DNA from: Paludibacter sp.
Lineage (GTDB): Bacteria; Bacteroidota; Bacteroidia; Bacteroidales; Paludibacteraceae
Reading direction: 5' to 3'
Assembly: GCA_020049335.1 (NCBI GenBank)
Contig: JAIFKX010000234.1
Span: 1-32,432 of the forward strand
DNA: 32,432 nt
Shown here: in pieces, positions 25,865 to 32,432 of the stretch
Position numbering within the stretch: position 1 is the first letter of the stretch
How the letters are laid out: each line of letters starts with the position of its first letter
Made by a program: the position numbers and the translations under genes
Notes under the pieces: generated by a model
Seen by the model: the letters and a program-made list of their open reading frames with translations, nothing else
Databases searched by the model: none
Told to the model about the DNA's origin: nothing

Positions 25865-25891
25865 ATTTTTTATTTCTTACTTATCCCTAAT

Positions 25892-26977
25892 TTAAAGTTC
25901 CGAATCTTTCATTCGTTCCGTATTTTCGGCTACAATTAATTGGTCGATAACACCCTGAATATCACCATTCATAAATGCATTGAGATTATAAATGGTAAAA
26001 TTAATACGATGGTCGGTGATACGTCCCTGCGGATAATTGTATGTTCGGATTTTAGCCGAACGGTCGCCGGTGGATACCATTGTTTTGCGCTTCGAGCCTA
26101 TTTCGTCCAAGTATTTTTGATGTTCGATGGCATAAATGCGTGAGCGCAATTCAATCATTGCCTTTGCTTTGTTTTTGTGCTGCGATTTTTCGTCCTGACA
26201 CTGAACGGTAATTCCGGTTGGGATATGCACTAATCGGATAGCCGAATAGGTTGTGTTAACCGACTGACCGCCAGCTCCCGACGAACAAAAAGTGTCTACG
26301 CGCACATCCGATTCCTTCATGTCAATATCAAACTCTTCGGCCTCAGGTAGCACCGCCACAGTAGATGCTGATGTATGAACTCGTCCTTGTGTTTCAGTTT
26401 GTGGTACGCGTTGCACGCGGTGTACGCCCGATTCGTATTTGAGCGTTCCATAAACATTTTCGCCTGACACTGTGAAAATAATTTCTTTGTATCCGCCAGA
26501 GGTTCCTTCGCTTATGTTTGTAATTTCAAGTTTCCAACGTTTTGTTTCGCAATACTTTACGTACATTTTAAACAAGTCGCCGGCAAAAATAGCTGCTTCG
26601 TCGCCACCAGTACCGCCACGAATTTCGACAATGGCATTTTTATTATCTTCGGGGTCGGCAGGAATTAATAACAACTTGATATTTTCTTCCATATCCGGAA
26701 TTCTCGGTTCAATATCGTCCACTTCCGCTTTTGCCATTTCGCGCATTTCGGGGTCATTTTCGGTATTTAACATTTCCTTTGCCTCTGCCAAGTGGTTCAA
26801 TGCCAGTTCGTATTCGCTTTTGGCTACCAATATTCGTTCTAAATCGTGATATTCTTTGTTGAGTTTAACAAATCGTTTCTGATCTGTAATCACTGATGGG
26901 TCGGTAATGAGAGTCGATATCTCATCGAACTTATGTTGTAATCCTTCGAGTTTTTCTAAAAGCGTTTGTTCAGCCAT
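25892..26977 (-). CDS. prfA: Peptide chain release factor 1
   Basis: 361 residues. It releases finished proteins at UAA and UAG. The peptide-release motif GGQ is at 236-238 in SSGAGGQSVNTT. The codon-recognition tripeptide of RF1 (PxT) is PQT (192-194, in RVPQTETQGRVHTSA), which distinguishes it from RF2 (SPF). No in-frame +1 frameshift site is present, as expected for RF1. The gene has its own promoter (27041-27069). The toxin-antitoxin genes and pyrF follow on the same strand. Confidence 0.97.
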   Translation of the reverse strand: MAEQTLLEKLEGLQHKFDEISTLITDPSVITDQKRFVKLNKEYHDLERILVAKSEYELALNHLAEAKEMLNTENDPEMREMAKAEVDDIEPRIPDMEENIKLLLIPADPEDNKNAIVEIRGGTGGDEAAIFAGDLFKMYVKYCETKRWKLEITNISEGTSGGYKEIIFTVSGENVYGTLKYESGVHRVQRVPQTETQGRVHTSASTVAVLPEAEEFDIDMKESDVRVDTFCSSGAGGQSVNTTYSAIRLVHIPTGITVQCQDEKSQHKNKAKAMIELRSRIYAIEHQKYLDEIGSKRKTMVSTGDRSAKIRTYNYPQGRITDHRINFTIYNLNAFMNGDIQGVIDQLIVAENTERMKDSEL

Positions 26978-27002
26978 GTGTAAAATTAGAATTTTGAAAT
27001 TT

Positions 27003-27018
27003 TCCGATAGCTATCGGA
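27003..27018. repeat. 16-bp perfect palindrome in the prfA leader
   Basis: TCCGATAGCTATCGGA, fully self-complementary, lies 26 bases before the prfA ATG and within its predicted 5' leader. It could be a regulator site, a leader hairpin or a dispersed repeat. Confidence 0.6.
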
Positions 27019-27040
27019 GTTAGAAATCATAAAATGGATA

Positions 27041-27069
27041 CAAAAATACCAATTATTTGCGGCATACAA
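27041..27069 (-). promoter_or_regulatory. Promoter of prfA
   Basis: The minus strand has TTTG at its -33 region (CAAA on the plus strand from 27067) and TATTTTTG (complement of 27041-27048), with 18 bases between. It fits the Bacteroidetes pattern. Confidence 0.65.
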
Positions 27070-27150
27070 AAATGCAGATATAAAAAAGCTTGCAAGAAGT
27101 TCAAATTTTTACATTCGCTAATTCATTCATTAGTTCGTTTTTGTATAGTA

Positions 27151-27277
27151 CTCTCCTTGAGGAGAGGGCTGGGGTGAGGTCAAAAATAAATTTAAGGACA
27201 GTCTACCTCACCCTAATTATCTCCCGTTGGTCGCTGACCGCTGGTTCCCTCTCCTTTATGAGAGTGACTTTGCCGAC
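27151..27277. repeat. Intergenic complex inverted repeat
   Basis: The left part (27151-27180: CTCTCCTTGAGGAGAGGG, then a GGGGTGAGGT end) pairs with ACCTCACCC (27205-27213) and again with CCCTCTCC...GAGAG (27248-27262). A small palindrome GGTCGCTGACC (27229-27239) is inserted. Elements with arms like these are frequent between Bacteroidetes genes (from memory). The rest of 26978-27386 holds the prfA promoter and no gene. Confidence 0.65.
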
Positions 27278-27386
27278 TGCAACGTAATAACATATTTGAA
27301 ATAAATAAAATTTTTAATTTATAACCAATTGATTATCTGATATTCCAAATTGTCAAGTTACTGTAAATTAATTGATTAATAACATG

Positions 27387-27722
27387 CTAAAGTTGAATTA
27401 CTTTATATTCAACAATTTTTCGAATAAGGTCGAATGGGATTGGTTTATTTAACGGAAATTGCACCGAACCTTTTCCTTGTTTGTACCCTTTCAGCTCTTC
27501 GGTAAAAGCTTCGTGCGCAACAGGTGTGGCATAAAACCCTATATGTTTTGCATATCCCGCAAAATATACAAGCGGTTTTCCTTTTAGTTTATAGCCAGGC
27601 ATTCCGTATTCTAATTTTTCGACCGATTCAGGTGCTGCATTTAATATCGTAGCACGAACTGTTCGTAAAATCTCCTGCACTTCCACCGGAAATTCAGCCA
27701 AGTATTTATCTACTTCGTTCAT
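27387..27722 (-). CDS. DUF1801 domain protein
   Basis: 111 residues. The order matches DUF1801 (YdhG-like) proteins: YLAEFPVEVQEILRTVRATI, APESVEKLEYGMPGYKLKG, PLVYFAGYAKHIGFYATP and GKGSVQFPLNKPIPFDLIRKIVEY. The fold is known from structures but the function is not established. It has no signal peptide and stands alone, about 665 bases after prfA, in repeat-rich DNA. It may be an accessory gene. Confidence 0.88.
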   Translation of the reverse strand: MNEVDKYLAEFPVEVQEILRTVRATILNAAPESVEKLEYGMPGYKLKGKPLVYFAGYAKHIGFYATPVAHEAFTEELKGYKQGKGSVQFPLNKPIPFDLIRKIVEYKVIQL

Positions 27723-27851
27723 TGTGAGTTTGTTGTTGTTTACTTTTATCCTTTGAGACTTTTATGACGAAATGAAATTCGTTAAAAGTGCTATTTCTAC
27801 GAATCGTAATTCGTTAAATGCAATTTTTCATTCATTTCGAAAGTATTAATA

Positions 27852-28264
27852 TTAATGCCAACTCTCATTCATCGTTTCCATATTACGGGTCTCCGACCCT
27901 TGTGGGCTTTGTGTGAATTTCGGTGCTACAAATAGCATCGGGTCGCTGACCCTAAATGCAAGCTCTTTCATTTCATCATTAAGTGTTTCTAATGCTTTTA
28001 AATCAGCTAATTTAATTCGTTTTGCATTATACTGTTCGTAAGCCGAAACAGCAATTTGCAATGCCATTTCGTGTGAGATTTTTCCAGCATGTTCCAAAAT
28101 TTCATTTTCGTTAATCGTTAGTCTGTCATTGAGTTTTTTAATCCAATCGCTCATGTACATCACCTTTTTTTGTCGCGCTTGGTTTCGTTTTATGCCGCTT
28201 TCATGCGCTCATCATCTAAAGCAAAACCTTTTACAAAATACTCCCGAAGCCACTTGGTAGCGAC
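27852..28264 (-). pseudogene. Remnant of a RhuM family gene, with a repeat-derived C-terminus
   Basis: Two pieces in different frames. At 28190-28264: VATKWLREYFVKGFALDDERMKAA then a stop, like the KGFALDDERL segment of RhuM family proteins. At 27950-28163 (a GTG at 28163 or an ATG at 28154 could start it): MSDWIKKLNDRLTINENEILEHAGKISHEMALQIAVSAYEQYNAKR, like the RhuM C-terminus. About 130 residues normally between the two are missing. The last 30 or so codons (VSDPMLFVAPKFTQSPQGSE) run into a repeat with two GGGTCnnnGACCC palindromes (27887-27899 and 27940-27952). The native stop has therefore been lost. RhuM genes usually lie on genomic islands. Confidence 0.7.
27887..27952. repeat. Pair of GGGTCnnnGACCC palindromes
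   Basis: GGGTCTCCGACCC (27887-27899) and GGGTCGCTGACCC (27940-27952) are spaced by 40 bases. The second has the same core, GGTCGCTGACC, as the site at 27229-27239. They lie inside the open frame of the RhuM remnant. Confidence 0.75.
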
Positions 28265-28276
28265 TCAACCACAGTT

Positions 28277-28393
28277 TCATCTTCCAAGCGATAAACCTGT
28301 ACGTTCAAAAAGCAGACTATTCATAGCTCGTTGTAACTCCCTTACCGACCAAGCGTTTTTTATAGCTTCTAATTCGTAAAAGCGTACCGAAGG
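28277..28393 (-). pseudogene. Remnant of a YhcG/DUF1016 N-terminal domain
   Basis: A 38-codon open stretch, PSVRFYELEAIKNAWSVREL QRAMNSLLFERTGLSLGR then TGA, matches the N-terminal DUF1016 domain found in YhcG (PDDEXK) nucleases, which are often encoded near restriction systems. No start codon or nuclease domain remains. The piece sits directly upstream of the RhuM remnant on the same strand, separated by 12 bases, as if two accessory genes were joined by deletion. Confidence 0.7.
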
Positions 28394-28416
28394 TTCCGCC
28401 TGCCTGCCGCAAGTAG

Positions 28417-28522
28417 GTTCAACAAGGACTTAAAACTTGTTCGGGCACTGACGAATCGCAACGCCCCGTCAAGAGCTCAGCTTGGCGGGGTGTTTTGCAT
28501 TCGAGGTGTTGCGTTTAAGTCC
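28417..28522. repeat. Long imperfect hairpin with attC-like features
   Basis: The outer stem GGACTTAAA / TTTAAGTCC (28426-28434 with 28514-28522) is perfect. An inner stem with bulges (28452-28463 / 28491-28503) leads to a 10-bp stem CCCCGTCAAG / CTTGGCGGGG (28464-28473 with 28481-28490) and a 7-base loop. GTTCAAC (28417-28423) just outside fits the integron attC R'' consensus RYYYAAC, but no matching GTTRRRY is found at the other end. No T-run follows, so it is not a standard terminator. Confidence 0.6.
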
Positions 28523-28572
28523 TATGATGTTACCGCCTAGGTGTTGTTAATTATAGTTTGTTTCTGTTGATT

Positions 28573-31545
28573 TTAAAGCATAATTTTTTTAGTCAACGTT
28601 CCTGCCTTTACGATATATAAACCATGGGCGAATCCTGTTAATGATAAATTAATTTTACTGTTTGTTCTTTCTGACCAAATGATTTGCCCTTTCGAATTTA
28701 TCAAATAAACAAGAGTTTGTTCATTATTTTTCGGAATTATAATTATGGAACCATTTGTAAAACTGATAAAATTAGTGTCTTCAATAGTGTTTATTGCAGT
28801 TTCATCCATTTCAACAATATTCGTAAATTCATTCCATTGACTGGCTAGTTGATAGGTAGTTTTACTTCCCTTTGGAACATATAGTATTACGATTGTTTTC
28901 TGCGTACCATAAAAACAACTCACGCCGGTTGTTGGCGGTATTGGATTATGTACATACATTTCTCTAAGACCAAAACAGCCTGAAAATGCAACTGCGTCAA
29001 TTGAAGTAACTCCTTTTGGTATTTCTAATTTTTTGAGGTTTTTACAATCGGCAAAAGCGTATCCACCAATTGAAGTTATTTGATCGGGAACTTTGAAACT
29101 TTCAAGGCTTGTACATGACCAAAAAAGTTGTGGAGCAATTGTTGTAATTGACTGTGGAAAGTTAATTGACTTAAGACTAGAACAATTCCAAAATGAACCT
29201 CCACCTATTGATTTTATAGTTTCAGGTATATTTACCGAATCTAATGCAGAACAACCGTTAAATGAGTTGACTGCTAAATAAGTAACTTGTGGTCCAAAGT
29301 TAATTTTCTTCAATGAAGTTAATCTGATGAAAGGAGACCCAATCTGCATATCAAACACATTTCTGTTCTGATTTAAAGTTACAATACCGCAACCTGGAAA
29401 TGGATACGTATCAAAATTAAATAAAATTGGATTTGTGTTGTCAAATTCACCTAACGTTAGCTCTTTCATTCCGGTACAATTAAGGAAAGCATTCCCTTCA
29501 ATATAATTGATATTATTCGGTATCATTAATGAGTTTAATGCCGTACAATTTTCAAAAGTGTTTTGAGTAATTCTTTTTAGTGAACTTCCAAAATGTACAG
29601 TTTTTAGTCCTTTACAACCGGAAAAAGCAAAAGAACTCAATGTTGTTACTGAATTTGGCAAATCAATTGATGCAATCTTTACACAATTGGCAAATGCCCT
29701 GTATCCTAAGGTCGTAAGTGATGAAGTGAATTGAACATCAGTTAAACTACTGCATCCTTCAAAAGCACTTTCATTTATACTTTTAATTGAATTACCTAAT
29801 ACAACCATCTTTAAAGCTGAACAATTATAAAACAGGCCATATGAAACTTCTTTAAGTTTGGTTGGCAAAACAATAGAATCTAACTTCACACAATAATTAA
29901 AACAGCTGGAACCAATTGATATAATACTATCACTTAACGCCACTTTAGATAAGTTCGAGCAAGATGAAAATGCCATATTTTCAATTGTTTTTACTGAGTT
30001 AGGAAGAATAACTGTAGTAAGATTCGTACATCCGTCAAATAAAGATGTACCAATAGCAGTTACAGTATTACCTACTTTTACATTTGTCAGGGTTGAAAAT
30101 GTTGAATATCCATTTGTGTTTTTTAAAGTGATTTTTTTATTCATATACAAATTTCTAATATTACCGGAATTATTGAAGGCATATACATTTATTCCAATAG
30201 TATCAGTTTTGAGTGAATACTCATTTCCAATAGTAATACTTCTAAGATTTTTACTATTACTAAAAGCCATCCGGTGTAACACCATCACTTTATTTCCAAG
30301 TGTCAATGAATCGAGTGCTGGCAAGTTGCTAAAAACCGAAGATTCATCAACGTGTACAAATGGTCTATAAAGGTTAAGAACTTTTAAATTACTGCAATTT
30401 GTCAATGCCGTAATATCAATATTTATAGGCACATCCGTCTCATTCATTTTGTCACCAAATGACATTGATGATAAACCGCTATTATCTTTAAAAGCATAGG
30501 GATTTATTCTCTTTACATTTCCGGGGATTGTTATTGAAAAATTGTTTTTAATACCTGAAAATGCATAATCTGCTATTGTATCAACTGAAGCCGGAACAAC
30601 ATAATTACCACTCATATTAACTGTTGCCCAAAGTAATTTGGTTTGCATTTTATTAAAGAGCACCTTGTCTTTAGCGAAAAAATAAGGATTTAAATTATCA
30701 ACTTCGATATTGGTAAGATTCGAACAACCTGTGAATACATTCATCGGATACGATCCTATTTTTGAAATACAACGTGGAATATTAATACTATTCAAACCGT
30801 TACATCCATAAAATTGATTATTAGTAAGTGTTGTTACTGAATCACCTATGATTACATTCGTCAAGGTAGTTTTATTTCTTAAAAATGAGTAACCTGAATA
30901 ATCATTTATAATATTCTTATTCATTTCAACAGTTGTAATTGGGCAGTTATTGAATGCAGAAGCGTAAACAAGAATATTTTTATTTTTGAGTTCTGAACTT
31001 TTATCTCCAATTTTCACTTCAGCCAATGAACTACAATTACTAAATGCATAGTCGGAAATCGTTTGAACTGAATTTGCAATTTGAACTGAAGTCAAACCAG
31101 AACATCCCATAAAGGCAGAACCATTAATAATAGTAACTGTGTTTGGAATTGTTATTGATTTCAAACTCTTACAATTAAAAAATAAATTATTACTTATCGA
31201 AGATATTCTCATTCTACCTATATTTATTGAATCTAGCGAAATACAATTATAAAAAGCTGCAGCATCGATAGATTTTATAGAATCGGCATTTAATATTGAT
31301 TTTAAATTAGTGCACCCATAAAATGAACCATAGCCTATTGCGTTAACTGATAAAGGTATATTTACTGATGTAATGTTTATATTGTTATAGAAAGCATTAT
31401 TACTTATAGCTACAATTGTATCTCCAATAACGATTTCACCTGATGCATTAGGCCATGACATTAGTACTCTATTATTTACTATCGGTTGTGAAAAGATAGA
31501 TGTTATAAAGCAAATAAATACAAATGAAATAATGTGTCTCTTCAT
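28573..31545 (-). CDS. BspA-like leucine-rich-repeat surface protein with type IX secretion-style C-terminal domain
   Basis: 990 residues. Signal peptide MKRHIISFVFICFITSIFS, cut before QPIV. From about residue 40 to 880 there are LRR_5 (BspA/Treponema-type) repeats of about 23 residues with the pattern I(x)nAFxxCxxLxxIxIPxSVxxI, for example SIGGYAFADCKNLKKLEIPK and AFSGCKGLKTVHFGSSLK. Some repeats carry inserts. The last 75 residues (FISFTNGSIIIIPKNNEQTL through LYIVKAGTLTKKIML) resemble the Por secretion / type IX sorting domain, so the protein is probably exported and attached to the cell surface. Such proteins often bind host or surface proteins. Base composition is more AT-rich than the housekeeping genes, and the gene lies between two complex repeats, suggesting recent arrival. 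Confidence 0.88.
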   Translation of the reverse strand: MKRHIISFVFICFITSIFSQPIVNNRVLMSWPNASGEIVIGDTIVAISNNAFYNNINITSVNIPLSVNAIGYGSFYGCTNLKSILNADSIKSIDAAAFYNCISLDSINIGRMRISSISNNLFFNCKSLKSITIPNTVTIINGSAFMGCSGLTSVQIANSVQTISDYAFSNCSSLAEVKIGDKSSELKNKNILVYASAFNNCPITTVEMNKNIINDYSGYSFLRNKTTLTNVIIGDSVTTLTNNQFYGCNGLNSINIPRCISKIGSYPMNVFTGCSNLTNIEVDNLNPYFFAKDKVLFNKMQTKLLWATVNMSGNYVVPASVDTIADYAFSGIKNNFSITIPGNVKRINPYAFKDNSGLSSMSFGDKMNETDVPINIDITALTNCSNLKVLNLYRPFVHVDESSVFSNLPALDSLTLGNKVMVLHRMAFSNSKNLRSITIGNEYSLKTDTIGINVYAFNNSGNIRNLYMNKKITLKNTNGYSTFSTLTNVKVGNTVTAIGTSLFDGCTNLTTVILPNSVKTIENMAFSSCSNLSKVALSDSIISIGSSCFNYCVKLDSIVLPTKLKEVSYGLFYNCSALKMVVLGNSIKSINESAFEGCSSLTDVQFTSSLTTLGYRAFANCVKIASIDLPNSVTTLSSFAFSGCKGLKTVHFGSSLKRITQNTFENCTALNSLMIPNNINYIEGNAFLNCTGMKELTLGEFDNTNPILFNFDTYPFPGCGIVTLNQNRNVFDMQIGSPFIRLTSLKKINFGPQVTYLAVNSFNGCSALDSVNIPETIKSIGGGSFWNCSSLKSINFPQSITTIAPQLFWSCTSLESFKVPDQITSIGGYAFADCKNLKKLEIPKGVTSIDAVAFSGCFGLREMYVHNPIPPTTGVSCFYGTQKTIVILYVPKGSKTTYQLASQWNEFTNIVEMDETAINTIEDTNFISFTNGSIIIIPKNNEQTLVYLINSKGQIIWSERTNSKINLSLTGFAHGLYIVKAGTLTKKIML

Positions 31546-31810
31546 AAGATATTTTTAATATTAATAAAACAATATAGATTGATATTTATTTTAAAAGAGA
31601 GTTTTCCCCCTTATTTGCACAATTACATTTTGAAAATTTGCTAAATTCAACACAGTTATTCGTCAATCTCCTATTTCCAAGTCAAGCGTATCCTGCTTTC
31701 AGTTTTTCGAGTAAAAAAGTTGTCCGAAGATTCAAAAAGTTCCACACATTATTCAGTCGTTTTTTTTCAGTCATTAAGTTTGTCGAAATAACGTTTTGTT
31801 TTTTACACTG
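31546..31810. other. Upstream region of the LRR gene
   Basis: About 265 bases. It must hold the LRR promoter on the minus strand, but no exact TAnnTTTG box was found near the start. I see no gene. Confidence 0.4.
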
Positions 31811-31976
31811 CCGCCTGACGACTAAGGCTATGGGCATCCTGCGGTCACCGCTTAGGCGGGAGGTTTCATTTGCGGGAGTATTCACTGTCCGTCAGCTGAC
31901 GGACAAAGTGAATGCGGGCGCAAAACCTGCTAAATGCACGTCAGCCAGCCTGTGTGCGAGGCGTGTGTTGAACTAA
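31811..31976 (+). repeat. Complex palindromic element next to the LRR gene
   Basis: An 18-bp perfect palindrome GTCCGTCAGCTGACGGAC (31887-31904) is extended by TTCACT/AGTGAA (31881-31886 with 31907-31912) and TTTGC/GCAAA (31869-31873 with 31920-31924). An outer pair CCGCCT/AGGCGG (31811-31816 with 31854-31859) lies to the left. It ends in GTGTTGAACTAAACC; GTTGAAC is the reverse complement of GTTCAAC at 28417. An open frame of 112 codons (31638-31976) runs through it, but its translation is repeat-like and I do not call it a gene. Confidence 0.65.
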
Positions 31977-32137
31977 ACCTTCGGTAAATACCCGACCATT
32001 TATGTCGATATTAGCCGGTTTTTCCATTACGCATCCAAAAGTAAATAATTATTCTGATATTCACATCGTAATCAATTAAAAATGTGAATATATGCATGCA
32101 CCCACCGAGCAGCAACGAAATGTATTGAAAAAGCTAA

Positions 32138-32311
32138 GTGAATATTGAACTGGAGCACCAGCCCGATAAAAAACTGCTCCAAAAACTGTACGACCACAAA
32201 TGGGTGGTATATGCCAAGCAGCCGTTTTTCGGAGCTAAACAGGTGATTGAATACTTGGGGCGATAGACGTATAAAGTAGCCATTTCCAATCACCGCATAC
32301 AATCGGTTGCC
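32138..32311 (+). pseudogene. Fragment of an IS91-type transposase with an in-frame stop
   Basis: In the frame at 32138 the translation reads VNIELEHQPDKKLLQKLYDH then KWVVYAKQPFFGAKQVIEYLGR, a TAG stop at 32264-32266, then TYKVAISNHRIQS. The blocks WVVYAK(Q/R)PF.G...V..YLGRYT.(R/K)(V/I)AISNHR are hallmarks of IS91-family Y2 (rolling-circle) transposases. The N-terminal metal-binding and catalytic tyrosine parts are absent, and similarity is lost after about 32305. The stop replaces the tyrosine of GRYT by one base change. A dead fragment. Confidence 0.8.
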
Positions 32312-32432
32312 GAGTCCGTTAGTACTTGGCGAGCACTAGCACCACCACCATACGAATTGATTCACCGTGAAGCAATGATGGCTGCTACTGCCAGTATTGC
32401 AAGTTTCTGATTATCAACACTCGGCTTCCCAA
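32312..32432. other. Right end of window, nothing recognisable
   Basis: About 120 bases after the transposase fragment. No frame shows family similarity that I can recognise; a short stretch with NDGCYCQYCKF in one frame is not enough to name anything. Confidence 0.4.

Noticed and set aside
26384-26404. Unusual PQT instead of PAT in release factor 1 as a sign of altered stop-codon reading
   Set aside because: The middle position of the PxT motif varies in RF1, and I recall Bacteroidetes RF1 with glutamine here. Genes in the window end normally with UAA, UAG and UGA.
28417-28530. True integron attC site
   Set aside because: One end fits RYYYAAC but no GTTRRRY partner is present at the expected place and no integrase is seen, so it is reported only as attC-like.
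31638-31976. 112-codon plus-strand open frame as a gene
   Set aside because: Its second half is translated palindrome (VNAGAKPAKCTSASLCARRVLN) and the first half shows no family or signal. It is more likely repeat DNA.

Overview
The window looks like a chromosome segment from a member of the Bacteroidota, probably Bacteroidales or a close relative. The evidence is AT-rich DNA, several upstream boxes of the TAnnTTTG type (the Bacteroidetes -7 element), a DUF4494 gene, DUF1573 and outer-membrane barrel proteins, and a BspA-like leucine-rich protein with a type IX secretion-style C-terminal domain. I saw no tRNA, rRNA, CRISPR array or prophage.

Left part (1-9,819): a truncated U32-family RlhA-like gene; a carboxyltransferase of the oxaloacetate decarboxylase alpha / pyruvate carboxylase B type whose biotinyl-like C-terminal domain lacks the biotin-accepting lysine; lipA; a zinc-ribbon NUDIX hydrolase; and an envelope pair made of a 1011-residue TPR protein and a TonB-receptor-like barrel. 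Two nearly identical palindromic elements flank the TPR gene.

Middle part (9,820-26,977): mostly housekeeping genes. They are yggS, a DUF4494 gene, a small secreted protein, an acyl-CoA synthetase, metK with a structured leader that may be a SAM-II-like riboswitch, two secreted unknowns, tcdA translationally coupled to an orphan beta-class DNA methyltransferase, meaB, a DUF1573 protein, a membrane protein, a DEAD-box helicase, pyrF and prfA. A likely toxin-antitoxin pair (DUF6922-like plus AbiEii-like nucleotidyltransferase) sits between prfA and pyrF.

Right part (26,978-32,432): an accessory, decaying region. It has several families of intergenic palindromes, a DUF1801 gene, frameshifted remnants of RhuM and YhcG (DUF1016), a long imperfect hairpin, a 990-residue BspA-like LRR surface protein, a second complex palindromic element, and a fragment of an IS91-type transposase with an in-frame stop.

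The carboxyltransferase and MeaB (methylmalonyl-CoA mutase chaperone) fit a propionate/succinate type of metabolism, but the mutase and carboxylase partners are not in the window. I did not find a clearly new multi-gene system. The best leads are the metK leader, the lysine-less biotinyl domain with its palindromic operator, the toxin-antitoxin insertion, and the repeat elements bracketing the LRR gene.
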